Below are positions 36,890 to 47,856 of a DNA stretch of 64,000 nt, in pieces; position 1 is the stretch's first letter; every line of letters starts with the position of its first letter. A program made the translations under genes and the position numbers. The notes beneath the pieces were generated by a model. That model saw only the letters and a program-made list of their open reading frames with translations. It was not told where the DNA came from and made no database searches. Source of the DNA: Takakia lepidozioides (Eukaryota > Streptophyta > Takakiopsida > Takakiales > Takakiaceae). The stretch spans positions 80,768,756-80,832,755 of the forward strand of contig CM060731.1 of the NCBI GenBank assembly GCA_030704615.1, written 5' to 3'.

Positions 36890-37940
36890 GATCGTCCTTG
36901 GGATTGGCCTCATCATGGGTCGGGCAAGCCGAAGCGAAAGCGGAACGGCCCAAAGAGATGATCCCGGTGAGCCCGATGGGGGCGGCGTTCCCGAAGCGGC
37001 CGTTTGAGGAAGCGAGCATGTTTCGAAAACGAGGCCACCCAAGAGCGGGAGGAATCCGAGGAATCGGAGCCCGAGGAATCCTTGGAGCTCCGACAAACCA
37101 ACAGATGCCTCCCATGTCGGCAGCCTTTTGGAAGGGTTGTTGGCGCAGTTTGGCGGGACGTTGAAAGACGTGTTGAAGTCGCTAATGCCACTCCGCTAAG
37201 GCCAAGTTTAAGGTGAAGCTAAGGAACCCGGCACTTCGAGGGCGTCCGAAATCGGAAGGCACTCAACACTTGCTCTTGTGAGCTAGAGCAGTACTTCATG
37301 GCGGCCAATTGAATGACGAGGAATCGGGTGGAAGTGGCTCCCACCTATTTGAGGCTATGCTCAACAATGGTGGCAGAAACGCCTCACGACCGAGGTCAAG
37401 CCCGTACAACCTTGAACTGGAGGGGTTCAAGGAATTGATGGAGAGATTTTTGTGCCCATCAACGCGTCCTGGCTCGCCCGGGACAAGATGAGGAATTTGA
37501 GCAAACAGATGACATCGGGGATATGTCCAGGCCTTCAATGTGCTGTTGCTCGAAGTCCGCGGACATGGCAGAACCAGAAATGGTCTTCAACTTTGTGGCG
37601 GGACTGGCCCCATGGGCCAGGCGGAAGTTGGAGGAGAAGCCACCCAAGACTTTGAACGAGGCTTATTGAGAGGGTGAATGTTTCTTCTCGGATGTCCCTA
37701 GGGATGAGAGACAAGGCCGTACGGAGCTGAACCACAAGAAGAACCCGGCGGGAAGGTTGACTCCTCCCGACCGGAAAAGAAGTGGGAAGGCCACACGGCG
37801 AAAATGGCACGTGGAAATCGAAAGGAGGGCCTTCACACTTCAGGCGGCACCCGGTGCTTCGAAAGGAAAGCGGGTGGAGCGGCTTATTGGCGGACAGAAG
37901 GCGACCTTATATGGAGTGTGGTTTCAATTGCGGGGAGCAA
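36890..37940 (+). pseudogene. gag of the nested deletion derivative
   Basis: Plus-strand gag homologous to the minus-strand gag at 34997-36052: EREESEESEPEES, then capsid-like sequence, ending inside the zinc knuckle where an extra G breaks the frame. Several shifts make it non-functional. Confidence 0.8.
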
Positions 37941-38028
37941 TTGAGGTGCGCGACAGTTCCGCTTTCGCTTCGGCTTGCTCGACCCCTGATGAAGCCAATC
38001 CCAAGGACGATCGCGTACTGAACTCTAA

Positions 38029-38040
38029 GCTCTGATACCA
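38029..38040 (-). other. primer-binding site (initiator tRNA-Met type)
   Basis: TGGTATCAGAGC on the minus strand, two bases inside the 5' LTR, complements the 3' end of plant initiator tRNA-Met. It is the usual primer for plant Ty3/gypsy elements and fixes the element's orientation. Confidence 0.92.
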
Positions 38041-38042
38041 AG

Positions 38043-38767
38043 TGTCGCGCACCTCACTTCGGTAAGCTCCCTTCAAGTCATAGTTACTCGCTTTGATGTG
38101 CGCGCCTGACTCCCAACCTGGCCGCCCGGGCCAACTTGTAGGCTGAAGCTTCGGCTGCTCACCGGGACATAACGGTCCCCCTTCGCTTCCCACTAAACCT
38201 CCACTATTTGGGACTAGGAGAATTCCCTTTGGTAGATGGCAGTCTGGAACAGCTCCCAACTCTTTGGTCGCTTCCGGCTCGCTCGCTTATCGCTAGTTTT
38301 TGGTCACCAACGGGCTTGCACCGTTCTCGGGGTCACTACTCCCCTTATATATACTTCTGTAGCTGTCCGCGGGGGTTTCACAACCAGCCATGCCATTTAT
38401 GGCGAACCACCACGAAAACCTCGACTCACGGTGATGAGTAGCGGTGAGTCTTGCCCACTCACCACGGCCCTTATGGACCGTGATGAGTCCCAAGACTCCC
38501 CCACGACTCCCACCTTAAGGTCTCCACCCCATGGTGAGTCCTATGCCACCCCCACTAAGTCCCGCTAAGCTACCACATCCCTTGTGGAGCCACCCCCACC
38601 GCAACCCGGTGTGCGGCTCCACCTAGTGAGCGCCTCCGCCTCCTTGAGTGCCTTGGGCACTCAAGGGTGCTTCAGTCCCCCGTACCTATCGCTGCTACTG
38701 CCCCCACCACAGGGGCAGCCCCTCTTGTGTCCCGACCCCCCTGCCCTCAAGGCCAAGGGCCGCGACA
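38043..38767 (-). repeat. 5' LTR of the chromovirus
   Basis: 725-bp partner of 30020-30730. It is bounded outside by GTTTA at 38768-38772 and inside by the primer site. One of the four TGAGTC words of the other LTRs is mutated here. Confidence 0.92.
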
Positions 38768-38772
38768 GTTTA

Positions 38773-39100
38773 GCTTATAGTTAAACACTGCATTAGGTTT
38801 AGTGACGTTATATTCGTCTATGTTACTACTTAGTGTCTTCTTGATTCGTTTCGATGGCTTCTTGATTCTTACGTTAGGTGTCCTCCTTGGTAGTCCCTGC
38901 TAGGTTTTGATGTTCTTGTAGCTTGACTTATTCTGTCTACTACTGCTCCATGGCAGTTGATTAGTGTTCAATATCTGATATGTTGTAAATGTTTTGTTAA
39001 CATTGTGAGTTAGTTTTTTTTTGAATACTCAATGATGATTGCATTGATTGATAGCATGTTTGTTGATAAGTTGGATCATGGCAGAAAACTGATGCACGTC
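38773..39100 (+). mobile_element. right half of the interrupted copia remnant (probable LTR)
   Basis: The first 30 bases (38774-38803) match the 30 bases at 29987-30016 left of the chromovirus at all but two positions. Target and insertion site therefore lay in a short tandem repeat of the copia tail. The far end of the LTR cannot be located with confidence. Confidence 0.5.
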
Positions 39101-40947
39101 GTGGTTTACGGGTCAATAAAACCTCGAACTAGCCCTACCAATGGCACATGCCACACCCCCCCAAATTTCTTCATAACTGCACTTTACGTACTATGGTTCT
39201 ACTAGGTGCAGAATGCGCCCTACGCGGCGCCTTCACTCTCCGCGTAATGGATTTTGGGGGACGATTCGACCTATAAATAAGGCTCTCCCTAGGCCCCACC
39301 CTTTTTACCCCTTCATTTTGCTGATGTGCTCTGCCTGTCGTGCCTGTCTGTTCTCGTTCCGACGTACAAAGGCTCGAATTGGCCGTAAGAGTGCGCGTGT
39401 GACGAATGCCCTTACGGCTGATGCCGAGACGACATTACTATTGCTTCCCGAAATGCATGATAACACTCCACGCGGTTGTCAATTGAGAACGGCTTTCTTT
39501 CTTTCGTCAAAGAAATTTTGGTGTATAGGCTCATTCTAGCTATATAATCTACTCGATTACGACTTCAGTTTTTTGGTTATATCATTGATGGGAGGAAATT
39601 TGTTCAGTTTGATGAGAAGCAATAAAAAAAACCATAAGGTGGATCTAGCCCATTTTTGGCATTCAAACGCTATCAATTTGGACTGGAATCTATTGTGACT
39701 ATGGCTAATTGTATAAAAGTATGCAACAGGCAAGGGGTTGCTAATACATTATAGTAAAGTACCTAACACCAACGTCTTGACTTAGGCTACAATTAGCGGC
39801 TATACCTCCGGTTAATAAGGGGCCCAGGTTTGAAGGGGGGTGTGAGGATTTAGAGAGTGGTCCAAGAATTAAAAAGCCGGTGACTATAGTAAGCTACACC
39901 ACGACTTGAATGAGGTTTCACCTTAGGGTCCTAGGAAAGCACCATATCCCCAGCAAGATCAAGGACCAAGTCTATCCATGTTAGGGGGGTTAAAAAAAAA
40001 AGGGGCGTGAAGCCGACATTTATTAAATGGGGGAGGGTTCAGGCTACAAATTGGGTAAGAAGGTGTGGCATGCCAGTTTCTAGGTCACCAAGACAACCTT
40101 CTAGAAGGTCCCACCGCCCCGAGAGGGTATATAAACGAGAGCCCCCTTTTAGTACTTACTAAGTTACCACTTACTAGTTAATAAGTGCTGGGCTCTGTAG
40201 GCGCAGGGCCCTCCAAAAAAATATATTAACGCGAACCATTGGTATATTAATTAATAGGGACAGCATAGTAAGCTCAATAAGGGGCTAGTGTGTTCAAAAT
40301 TGGGCCATCAATAATTGAAAAATGATCCTTCACATGGTTGGACATGTGAGACTCATTGGATCATTGGGGGCAACAACCACATGGCCACAGTTTTGGAATA
40401 AACAAGGTTAATCCTAAAAAATGGGTAATAAAAATTAGAAATAAATGAATAATTATACACAATAATAGAAATACCATGTCAATTATGCAATTTTTAATCT
40501 CATATGAGAATCTTTGCTTTTGAGTAAAAACTTTATTAGTTGATTGAAGCAGTTGTGCATTTTTCTACCGACGATTCGACTTCTCCCGCACATACGTCAG
40601 CCCATCCGCAAAATATTACATTCAAGCAATGTATATTCAACAACGTTTGGCATTTTGTTATGTCAAAATTACGTGTCATGAAGGTATTTTACAATACATA
40701 TTAGCTGTGGGCTTTACAACCTACTGTATATTCATATATAGAAAATCTGACATAGTGAAATAGGGTTGAGAGATTTTGGAACTTTAGCAAACTAGTCCAC
40801 CAAAGGGTATAGAAGAGGGTCTATCCAAATCCCTCTATAATCAAACATTGAGCTATGAGCTTTATCTATCTCATTTTTGTTTCAATCCATAAAGATAGTG
40901 GGTCCCATATTCTTACCAATACTTGTCTGTCTATATGACATAGACAA

Positions 40948-41045
40948 GAGAGAGAGAGAGGATGGACTCCGGCCGAGGCCGGCGTAACTAAGAGCCACTC
41001 TGCCTTGCGGCTACTGCTCCCTTTCGGGGGTGGGCCCGACATACA
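40948..41045 (-). repeat. short GA-tailed repeat, copy 1 (SINE-like?)
   Basis: A GA tract is followed by ACTCCGGCC, AACTAAGAGCCACT, CGGCTAC and GGGGGTGGGCC. The same words in the same order and spacing occur at about 41706-41785. Read on the minus strand, both copies end in (TC)n. Confidence 0.6.
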
Positions 41046-41705
41046 CAACATACCATTAAGTTACTACCATCAACGTAAATCATGAAACAACTCAAGATTC
41101 AGCAAATTGAACCATTGGATTTAGAATGGTGCAATCATGAACATAAACAACTTAGAAACTTAGAATGTGAATTGACGTACCGAAGCCCTTCATGTTTGGA
41201 ACGGTTGCCCCACCTTCATTGAATGTATATATGAAGAACTTTGATGACGAAATACAGCATACACATGGGGCCAAACCTTTATTGTGGCATCTTTGTTGGA
41301 ATTCCACTTAATGTTGGACAAACATACTCAATCGTAGAACTTCTCTTGCACCAAAGGCCAAGCACCCTCCACATGAGCAACATATTGTGCACAATTGATA
41401 ATGAGTTGAAGCGCATGTACCTTTAGAATTGGTATAATGATGTATTGTACTTTCCAAGCATTTTTGTAATCGATGTGTTACCATTCGTTGAAAGACTATG
41501 CATTCTCTCCGTACCTATTCATATATTGCAAATTCTACAATATCCTAAGCCCTTGGATCAGAGATAGAACATTCTTGTAATGTCTCAATACATAACCAAG
41601 CAACAATATAGAATCCCATGTCAGTCAAACATCATTCCATTTCAATACATCAACAAGATGATGTCTTTTGATTGAACGTACAACATATGTTGGATTTTGT
41701 TTTGC

Positions 41706-41785
41706 TAGAGAGAGAGAAGACTCTGGCCATAACTAGGAGCCACTTCACCTCACGGCTACGCCTTTTTTAGGGGTGTGCCATATAA
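41706..41785 (-). repeat. short GA-tailed repeat, copy 2
   Basis: Shares GAGAGAGAGA, ACTCTGGCC, AACTAGGAGCCACT, CGGCTACG and GGGGTGTGCC with the copy at about 40948-41045, in the same order. The copies are diverged and without coding capacity. Confidence 0.6.
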
Positions 41786-43393
41786 AGAAAGCAGGCCGAG
41801 CCTCCAAGTGTCTAGGGACACTGGATATCCAAGGGAGGATATCCAAGGGATAGAGGTACCTAGGGGGTGGATTCGAGTTGCCGCTTATGAGTGATAATGG
41901 TTGTGAGGAAATGGAGCGCTATGAGGTGGATTGCCTTGAAGTATTTATGGATAGGGGCGATAGGGATATTAAAATTTATGTGTATTGCGATAGGCCGAAG
42001 CGCTAGGGTAATGATCATGACAATATGTAAAATCGACAAAGTGGATGGTGAGGTTTGAGGATGGAGTAGTGGGCGGGGGGACGATTTTGGGTAAACCATG
42101 GAGGAGCAAGATGTCAAGACATAGTGTGGCGGAGCAATTTGATGAGTGAGAACCATCTAGTTTCAATGTGATGCATGAGAAATTTATGAATGACCATGGT
42201 ATGATAAAGTGGGTACACTGGCTCACGAGGTGTGGCCCGGTGAAATTTGGGTTTGTCAGTAATAAAATACATACCAAGTGAATAGTAAAACTATAGTTTT
42301 TTATTCTTTCATATATATTGTCAGTTGCGTTAGTATAAAAATTTCTTGCCATGACCAATATGTACCTTAGCTAGGGTTTTTTAATCTGACGAAAAATCGC
42401 CAAATTTTGACATGGAAAATGGGTCAGCTAATTTTACAAAGGAAATTTTGGAGTAAAAAAATCGCCAGAGAGCACCATAGGAACCAGATTTTTCATACGT
42501 AGATCTGTTAAAATGTGACACATGTTATATAGCCACTTTTCTTAACCCTGCCACCTCGTTATTCTCGCCACATGGCCGCTGGGTAGAATTTATATGTGGC
42601 CCTTGTGGCGATTTTGGAAAAGTGAAAAAATTCACTGGTATCTACCATATTTTGGATAACTTGGACATAGTAAACAAGTACATGTACAATCCCCTTCAAT
42701 GTAGAGGGTAAACAACACTTGCAATTCCATAGATCAGCAGTTGTATCGCAGAGACAACCATGCACACAAAGAAGAATGATTATATGCATGAAGATGAGGG
42801 CTGATGTCCCACTTGTCTGGGAAGTGTGGTAATAGTCAGCAGGCTCTATGCATCTCATGCATGGAATATGGGGAGACACTGGTGTTGTTGTCATTATAGA
42901 TGAAATGGAATCTTGATACAGAACCTATACTTAGAGATTGTGGCTCATTAGTATATATTTCTGAATGAAGGAAGACGTTACTTCGATTCCCTGATTCAAG
43001 ATCATGGTGTCAGTCCGACAATATAGCACTTTGTGATTTTCTGTGCTAGTTCAAGGTTCAAAGCAGATACCTTACCCCAAATATGTCATCAGAGTGCCTG
43101 TGGATTCGATGTTGTCCCGGGAAAGATCGGAAGTGTGGAGCTCTTCAGAAGCGGACTGTTGCTTACACCCCTATTACTGCAATATCTTTTCTTTATGAGA
43201 TATATACCTATTGTGTAGTCTATATTGTAGATAGGCTGAAATGACAGGAAAGTATGTTTTTTTCATTGATATGTTGCAGGGCTAAGGGTCTTGGAACAAG
43301 CAGCAAGCAATGTCACTTTGCATGCATGCCCATTGTTCTGTGGTAAATGGCTGTAATGCTAACAGCAGTGCTGATGTATATAGTTTCCATCTG

Positions 43394-43698
43394 CATGCTT
43401 TAGCGGTAGGGTCTTAATTTTATCACCACCATTGTGAGCGCTGATCAGACCGTATCAGTGTATTGACCATGTTCAATTGAGCTTGTTGTCATCTGGATGA
43501 CCTATCTTCCAGAAGTGGAGGGTGCCAAAGAATGGTAGGGAACACAACATGCTTTAGCGGTAGGGTCTTAATTTTATCACCACCGTCGTGAGCGCTGATC
43601 AGACCGGATCAGTGTGTTGATCATGGCCAATTGAGCTTGTCATCTGGATGACCTTTCTTCCAGAAGTGGAGGGTGCCAAAGAATGGTAAGGAACACGA
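43394..43698. repeat. tandem duplication, unit about 154 bp
   Basis: The unit beginning CATGCTTTAGCGGTAGGG (43394-43547) is immediately repeated at 43548-43698. The second copy has a few substitutions and a 3-base deletion near its middle. No gene overlaps it. Confidence 0.93.
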
Positions 43699-43837
43699 AT
43701 GCAATGTATGATGAGTCAAATAAGTCAATAGTGAAGTTGTCAAGGCAGGGCTGAATAAAAATATTAAGAACACAAAGGGTAAGAAGTTTGCAGTCTCTCC
43801 ACAAAGTAAATAGGAATGAACTGATGCTGGATTTCAT

Positions 43838-44124
43838 GGTGCTGTGCTTAATTGTTTGGAGTCTCTTGAATATGGCCACATCTTCCCTTACTCACTGTCA
43901 ACAAAAAAATGTGCAGATAAAGCCAAGGTATCCAGATTTGTCCTCCCCTCTCGTGGTATAGCTCTGGCTCATATCAGTCAGGTGCTGTGCTTAATTGTTT
44001 GTAGTCTCTTGAATATGACCACACCTTCCCCTTTCTCACTGTGAACAAAAAAATGTGCAGATAAAGCCAAGGTATCTAGATTTGTCCTCCCCTCTCGTGG
44101 GAAAGCTCTGGCTCGTATCAGTCA
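43838..44124. repeat. second tandem duplication, unit about 143 bp
   Basis: The unit beginning GGTGCTGTGCTTAATTG (43838-43980) is immediately repeated at 43981-44124 with under ten visible differences. It is unrelated in sequence to the 154-bp duplication 140 bp to its left. Confidence 0.93.
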
Positions 44125-44461
44125 GATCTCAGACACCCCCTTCCATTCTAACAGGTGTTGCTTAGATGGTGCTTGTAAAATTGATCCTCTGTTCCCTGCG
44201 AAGGGCTGAAATCTGCATACGCCGAAAGTCTATCACGTTTCCTGGACAACGCATGAAGCATCCAACAACAGCCAAACAAACTAGATTGAAAGGACCAAAT
44301 GTGAGTCCTGCATCAAGCAGCTGCGGAACGATCATTAAATGGAGACAAAAGTGAGGTCGCTATGTACATACTGGTTTCGGATAGCCCTAGTAGTTCACAG
44401 CAGAGATGAGCAGCTCCTTGGCGTTCTCTGCCAATGAGTCCATCTTGGTTCACGGTAACAC

Positions 44462-45509
44462 TCAACCTAGGCTTGGGGGAGCAGAGGACCATTCTTTCTT
44501 CAACTCCAGTGTCAAGGGTCTAGACCCACATCGCCGCTTCCAGAGAGGCTCTTCGGATCGAGACGTGGCGGAGGCTTCCTTGAGAACTTCACCTTCGCAG
44601 TGCCTCAGACTTGAGGTCTGACTGAGGCCTTTGTCAGATTCGACGGTGTTGCTTTTAGTTCCTTCACAACTCAGCTGTAACAACATCAAAGACCTTGCAA
44701 AGAAGGTGCCACTGTGGGCCAGCCCATTGGCATCGCCAAGGGCGGGTGCTATGGTGGAAGAACGTGTTGAACTGAATCGGCCAAGATCAATCTCATGGAC
44801 CAGCTCAGGTGGGGATTGGGTAGTTGGATTTACAGTGCTCTTAGATCCCAGCAACGTCTTCCACTTGGAGTGGAGCATGCGGGGGGACACAGGCGGTGCA
44901 CATGCTGATCTCTGTAACTTCTTCATCCTTCCTTGGTGGATGCTATCCATCTCTTCCATTGCCCTCTCCACTGTCTTAATCTGTTTCACAGGTTTCACTC
45001 GGACCTACCACAGTTCAACAAAGATTGGGTTAGCTTTCCCCCAAGAGAAGTTTCATTCATTGAGTACCAGCTGGCCTCTTCACATGAAAAGTGTCGAGTC
45101 CTGATCACGGCCGCCCTACTCTCCACGTACTGTACACTCAAAAGGGGAACCCAGCAGAACTGCGACCTTACAAACCCCAATTGTATGCACAAATAAGACG
45201 TGCAGATGAAATGTTTCTCTTTTGGGTTCAAGATGTTATAGCCTCTCCAAATGTGCGTCCGAAGGGAAGGATACATTGACAAACTCGTGAGACTGGACAG
45301 TGCCTAATCTTCGCTTGAGAGATAGTCAATGAGTATAGTACCTGTCCTATGCAAGTTACCACTGGTGAAGTTGGATCGTCCCAGCTCTGGTGATCCCCAG
45401 CCCCATCCATAAAACTGGTTCGAGGAAGACTGGCTCCTGCTGCCTCGCTCATAACTGTGGAGCCCCCTTTTCTCTGCCCATAGGTAGAGATCTGCACGGG
45501 ATTGGCCAT
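44462..45509 (-). CDS. hypothetical two-exon protein, about 230 residues
   Basis: Exon 1 (45509-45360, 50 codons) starts MANPVQISTYGQRKGG and ends at donor CCAGTG|GTAACT in phase 0. Exon 2 (45004-44462) begins after CTGTGGTAG in phase 0 and runs 180 codons to a stop. The join is in frame and gives a Ser/Lys-rich, probably disordered protein with a charged segment (VKQIKTVERAMEEMDSIHQG) just after the junction. I recognise no domain. An AG directly precedes the ATG, so an upstream exon is possible; the GC-rich segment at 46750-47100 could be its promoter. Overlapping plus-strand frames are shorter and lack splice support. It may be noise. Confidence 0.4.
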
Positions 45510-47856
45510 CTGCCCATATCACCATAGCCATAGAGTGTCAATAAAAGTGCGAAGATTCTAATTTTTCGGTTGGATGTTTGTAATATCTGTAGTTCTGTAT
45601 CTGTTTATGCTCAAAGCTTGAGTGAGGGTCAATGTGAAATACGATGAGGTAGGAAGTGAGGAAGAGTCACGGCAATTCAGTGCAGTCATTTCGCAGGTTC
45701 AATGCCCCCGAGACTCCGGTAACTGTGTGGCAAATTGTTTCAGCACTTTCGAGTACAATATTACCGTCCTATCCTCCCACCCTCCCTGTTAAACCCCTCT
45801 CTACTGAAGACCAAATGCGCATGGTCACCCTTTTGGCCCTTCTACTACTTGAAGTCCTAGATCAACATGAACAGAGGGCTTGCATAGAAGGTGACGAGTC
45901 CTAGCCATGTAGAGGGCTTCGGATAGTCGAGACACATCTAACAAGCATAACTATGCATCCGACTTCAAAAGGCACACAATTTGGAAGAGCTTGATCAGAT
46001 TACCAGATTGATGGCACTGGGTCGAAAACAGGAAAACACATGGCTGCCTGATTGTTGAGATCGATCGGAGACCCCAAGACCCTGCTCCCTCCTGCTGCTC
46101 ACATGTCTAATGTTTTCACACTCCACTCTTGAATCCCTGCCCATACATGTGGGACCTACCGTGTCGCCTCCCTCTGTCTCTTGCGATTTCCAGTGCCTGT
46201 CGCCAGCTGAAGCTCCAGTCCTCAAACACGTGAAGCTTTTCAATGTCATGTCTGTTGTGAACTAAGGATACAAACAGGCTAAATTGGTTAAACCAATGCT
46301 TCCGGGAATCTGTTGCGCACTGTGTGGTTGCCACTCGAGTAAACGATGTGAATATCGGTTTTGACACTGTTCAATGAAATTGGCAGTGCAATAAGATATA
46401 CTCCTGTGTGTAACTCCTGTGTGTGTAAGCATCATAACTGGCGCCACGTCTACTTATGATCTTTGATCACCAACAGAACTAGAGGGATAACGAGCTGTCT
46501 ACAACTACATCCCGCCCTGCATGAAATTTCCTTATCGAGATTGTTCCCACCATCAATGTAAGTGCTCACCACTCGAGCTTAAGATTGCCATGAGCACTCC
46601 TCTGACTATCAATCTCTGGATCTTCCTCTCGTCTATCCCTCCCCTAAAGCTCCCGAAATACTACTACTACTAAATAACAGTATCTCCCAGCCTTCCACTT
46701 CGATACAGACCCCACCCACATGCTGCCCATCCCGCATACAAAATTCAGAGACGTCGGTTCAGTGGGAAACGCGAGTCCGAGGGAGGAAATGGTGGGTCCG
46801 GCGCAGTTATGACGTTCCATGATGACGGCTTCCGACCAGCTCTTCTCACACGTGTGATCAAACTGGGCCGCTGCTTACCACATGTGCGGGAAACAAAGCG
46901 GCCGCATCTTCTCCCCGAGAGGAACGCGCGGTCGACCGCACGGTCGGGGCCGCGTTCGAGTCGTAGGTAAGTCTGCGGCCGCACGAAGTCACTAACGCAA
47001 ACGTTAAAAGTAGATTATGTGTCGGCGCAGTTGTTCCTCTGCTGTCTGCACCTGCAGTCAAGTTCTCTGTGGGACGCAAGCCGTTTGTGGGTGTTCTCGA
47101 TGGGTGCAAGACAAGCTTTCCATGTCGTATGTAGGTTTGTCATGAGGCCCCCATGAGCCCCAGAAAACTAATTTTTCGCCACATTGGCTTCACACCACTT
47201 GGATTTAGCAGACTTGCCGAACTGGATTGGATGTGGTTGCCATCGTCAGCCACAAGCGGCCAAACTGGCACTGAAATGGCTTTGCGTGGTCATTTCTTCT
47301 TGTGTTGCAAGATGGCCTTTTACATGTGGTTTCGAATGGACGGTGCATGGATTGCACTAATGAAAGGAGGCGGTGTCCCATTTGCTTGAAACAATTAACC
47401 CTCGGGGATCCCAAGCTGGGGAACAAGTGATGTTTTAGTAATAAACCAACTGTGGAGATTGAAACTTGCAAGAGACAAAGAATGACAGTGGAATGACGAG
47501 CACGGTGTTAGGAGCAGCCATTCTTTTAGTGGCGAATAATCGCCAGATTTCGACCTCGCGCGGGTCTTGGCGACAGGGGTAAAGGAAAATGAGGCTGAAA
47601 AATCATCACTTTTCGCCAAAAGCTGATCTGATGGGCCCACCATTCGCTAGAGGGGCCGCCACAGGGAGGCACATGGCGCCATATTGAGTGAAGACAGTTT
47701 ACAGCAGAGGAGCCAGATCCCACCGACCACGTGCAGGACATCGCCACATTCCGAGTGCACGGGAGGACGTGGAGCCAGCTATGTTGCCCATTTTTGTGCA
47801 TATATATGTATGGGTAAGTATAGTACAATCTGTATAGATAGAATTTGTAGTGGTAT
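45510..47856. other. intergenic region with GC-rich island
   Basis: Mostly featureless. Between about 46750 and 47100 the sequence becomes CpG-rich, with two GCGGCCGC sites and ACACGTGTGA near 46851, unlike its AT-rich surroundings. This may be a promoter for a gene on either strand, but no linked coding exon is proven. Confidence 0.4.

Larger units (their letters stand above)
36126..37955 (+). mobile_element. internally deleted chromovirus of the same family, inverted and nested
   Basis: On the plus strand: a full LTR (36126-36859), primer site TGGTATCAGAGC at 36862-36873, leader and gag (to about 37936). Then, right after the first zinc-knuckle codons, come only the last ~17 bases of a 3' LTR (ending GTGCGCGACA at 37955). 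Pol and nearly all of the 3' LTR are missing. It starts TG, ends CA, and is flanked by TTTCC (36121-36125) and GTTCC (37956-37960), a probable 5-bp duplication with one mutation. The host leader resumes across the junction, proving a separate insertion rather than an inversion. Confidence 0.85.
30020..38767 (-). mobile_element. Ty3/gypsy chromovirus, full-length, antisense, interrupted
   Basis: An 8748-bp LTR retrotransposon on the minus strand: 5' LTR 38043-38767, tRNA-Met primer site 38029-38040, leader, gag, protease, reverse transcriptase, RNase H, integrase, chromodomain and 3' LTR 30020-30730, flanked by GTTTA on both sides. The gag-pol frame is broken by many stops and frameshifts, so it is inactive. 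The LTRs differ by small indels (711 versus 725 bp) and scattered substitutions. A second element of the same family (36126-37955) sits in the leader. The host site is a copia remnant. Confidence 0.93.
39101..43393. other. gene-poor region with possible isolated promoter-like sites
   Basis: No coding exon is supported. TATA-like TATAAATA lies at 39272-39279, and TATATAAA at 40128-40135 follows the palindrome CCTTCTAGAAGG (40097-40108). Two short related repeats start with GA tracts at about 40948 and 41706. The rest is AT-rich and unremarkable. Confidence 0.45.

Noticed and set aside
36126-37955. Inverted gag explained as an inversion of the chromovirus's own gag
   Set aside because: Gag exists in both orientations, and the host leader is interrupted with a probable 5-bp duplication, so a second insertion fits better.
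44631-45104. A 157-residue plus-strand frame over the hypothetical gene
   Set aside because: It spans the intron and exon of the minus-strand model and has no splice or domain support.
42385-47640. Possible shared repeat around AATCGCCA at about 42395 and 47535
   Set aside because: Only short words match; the similarity does not extend into an alignable repeat.
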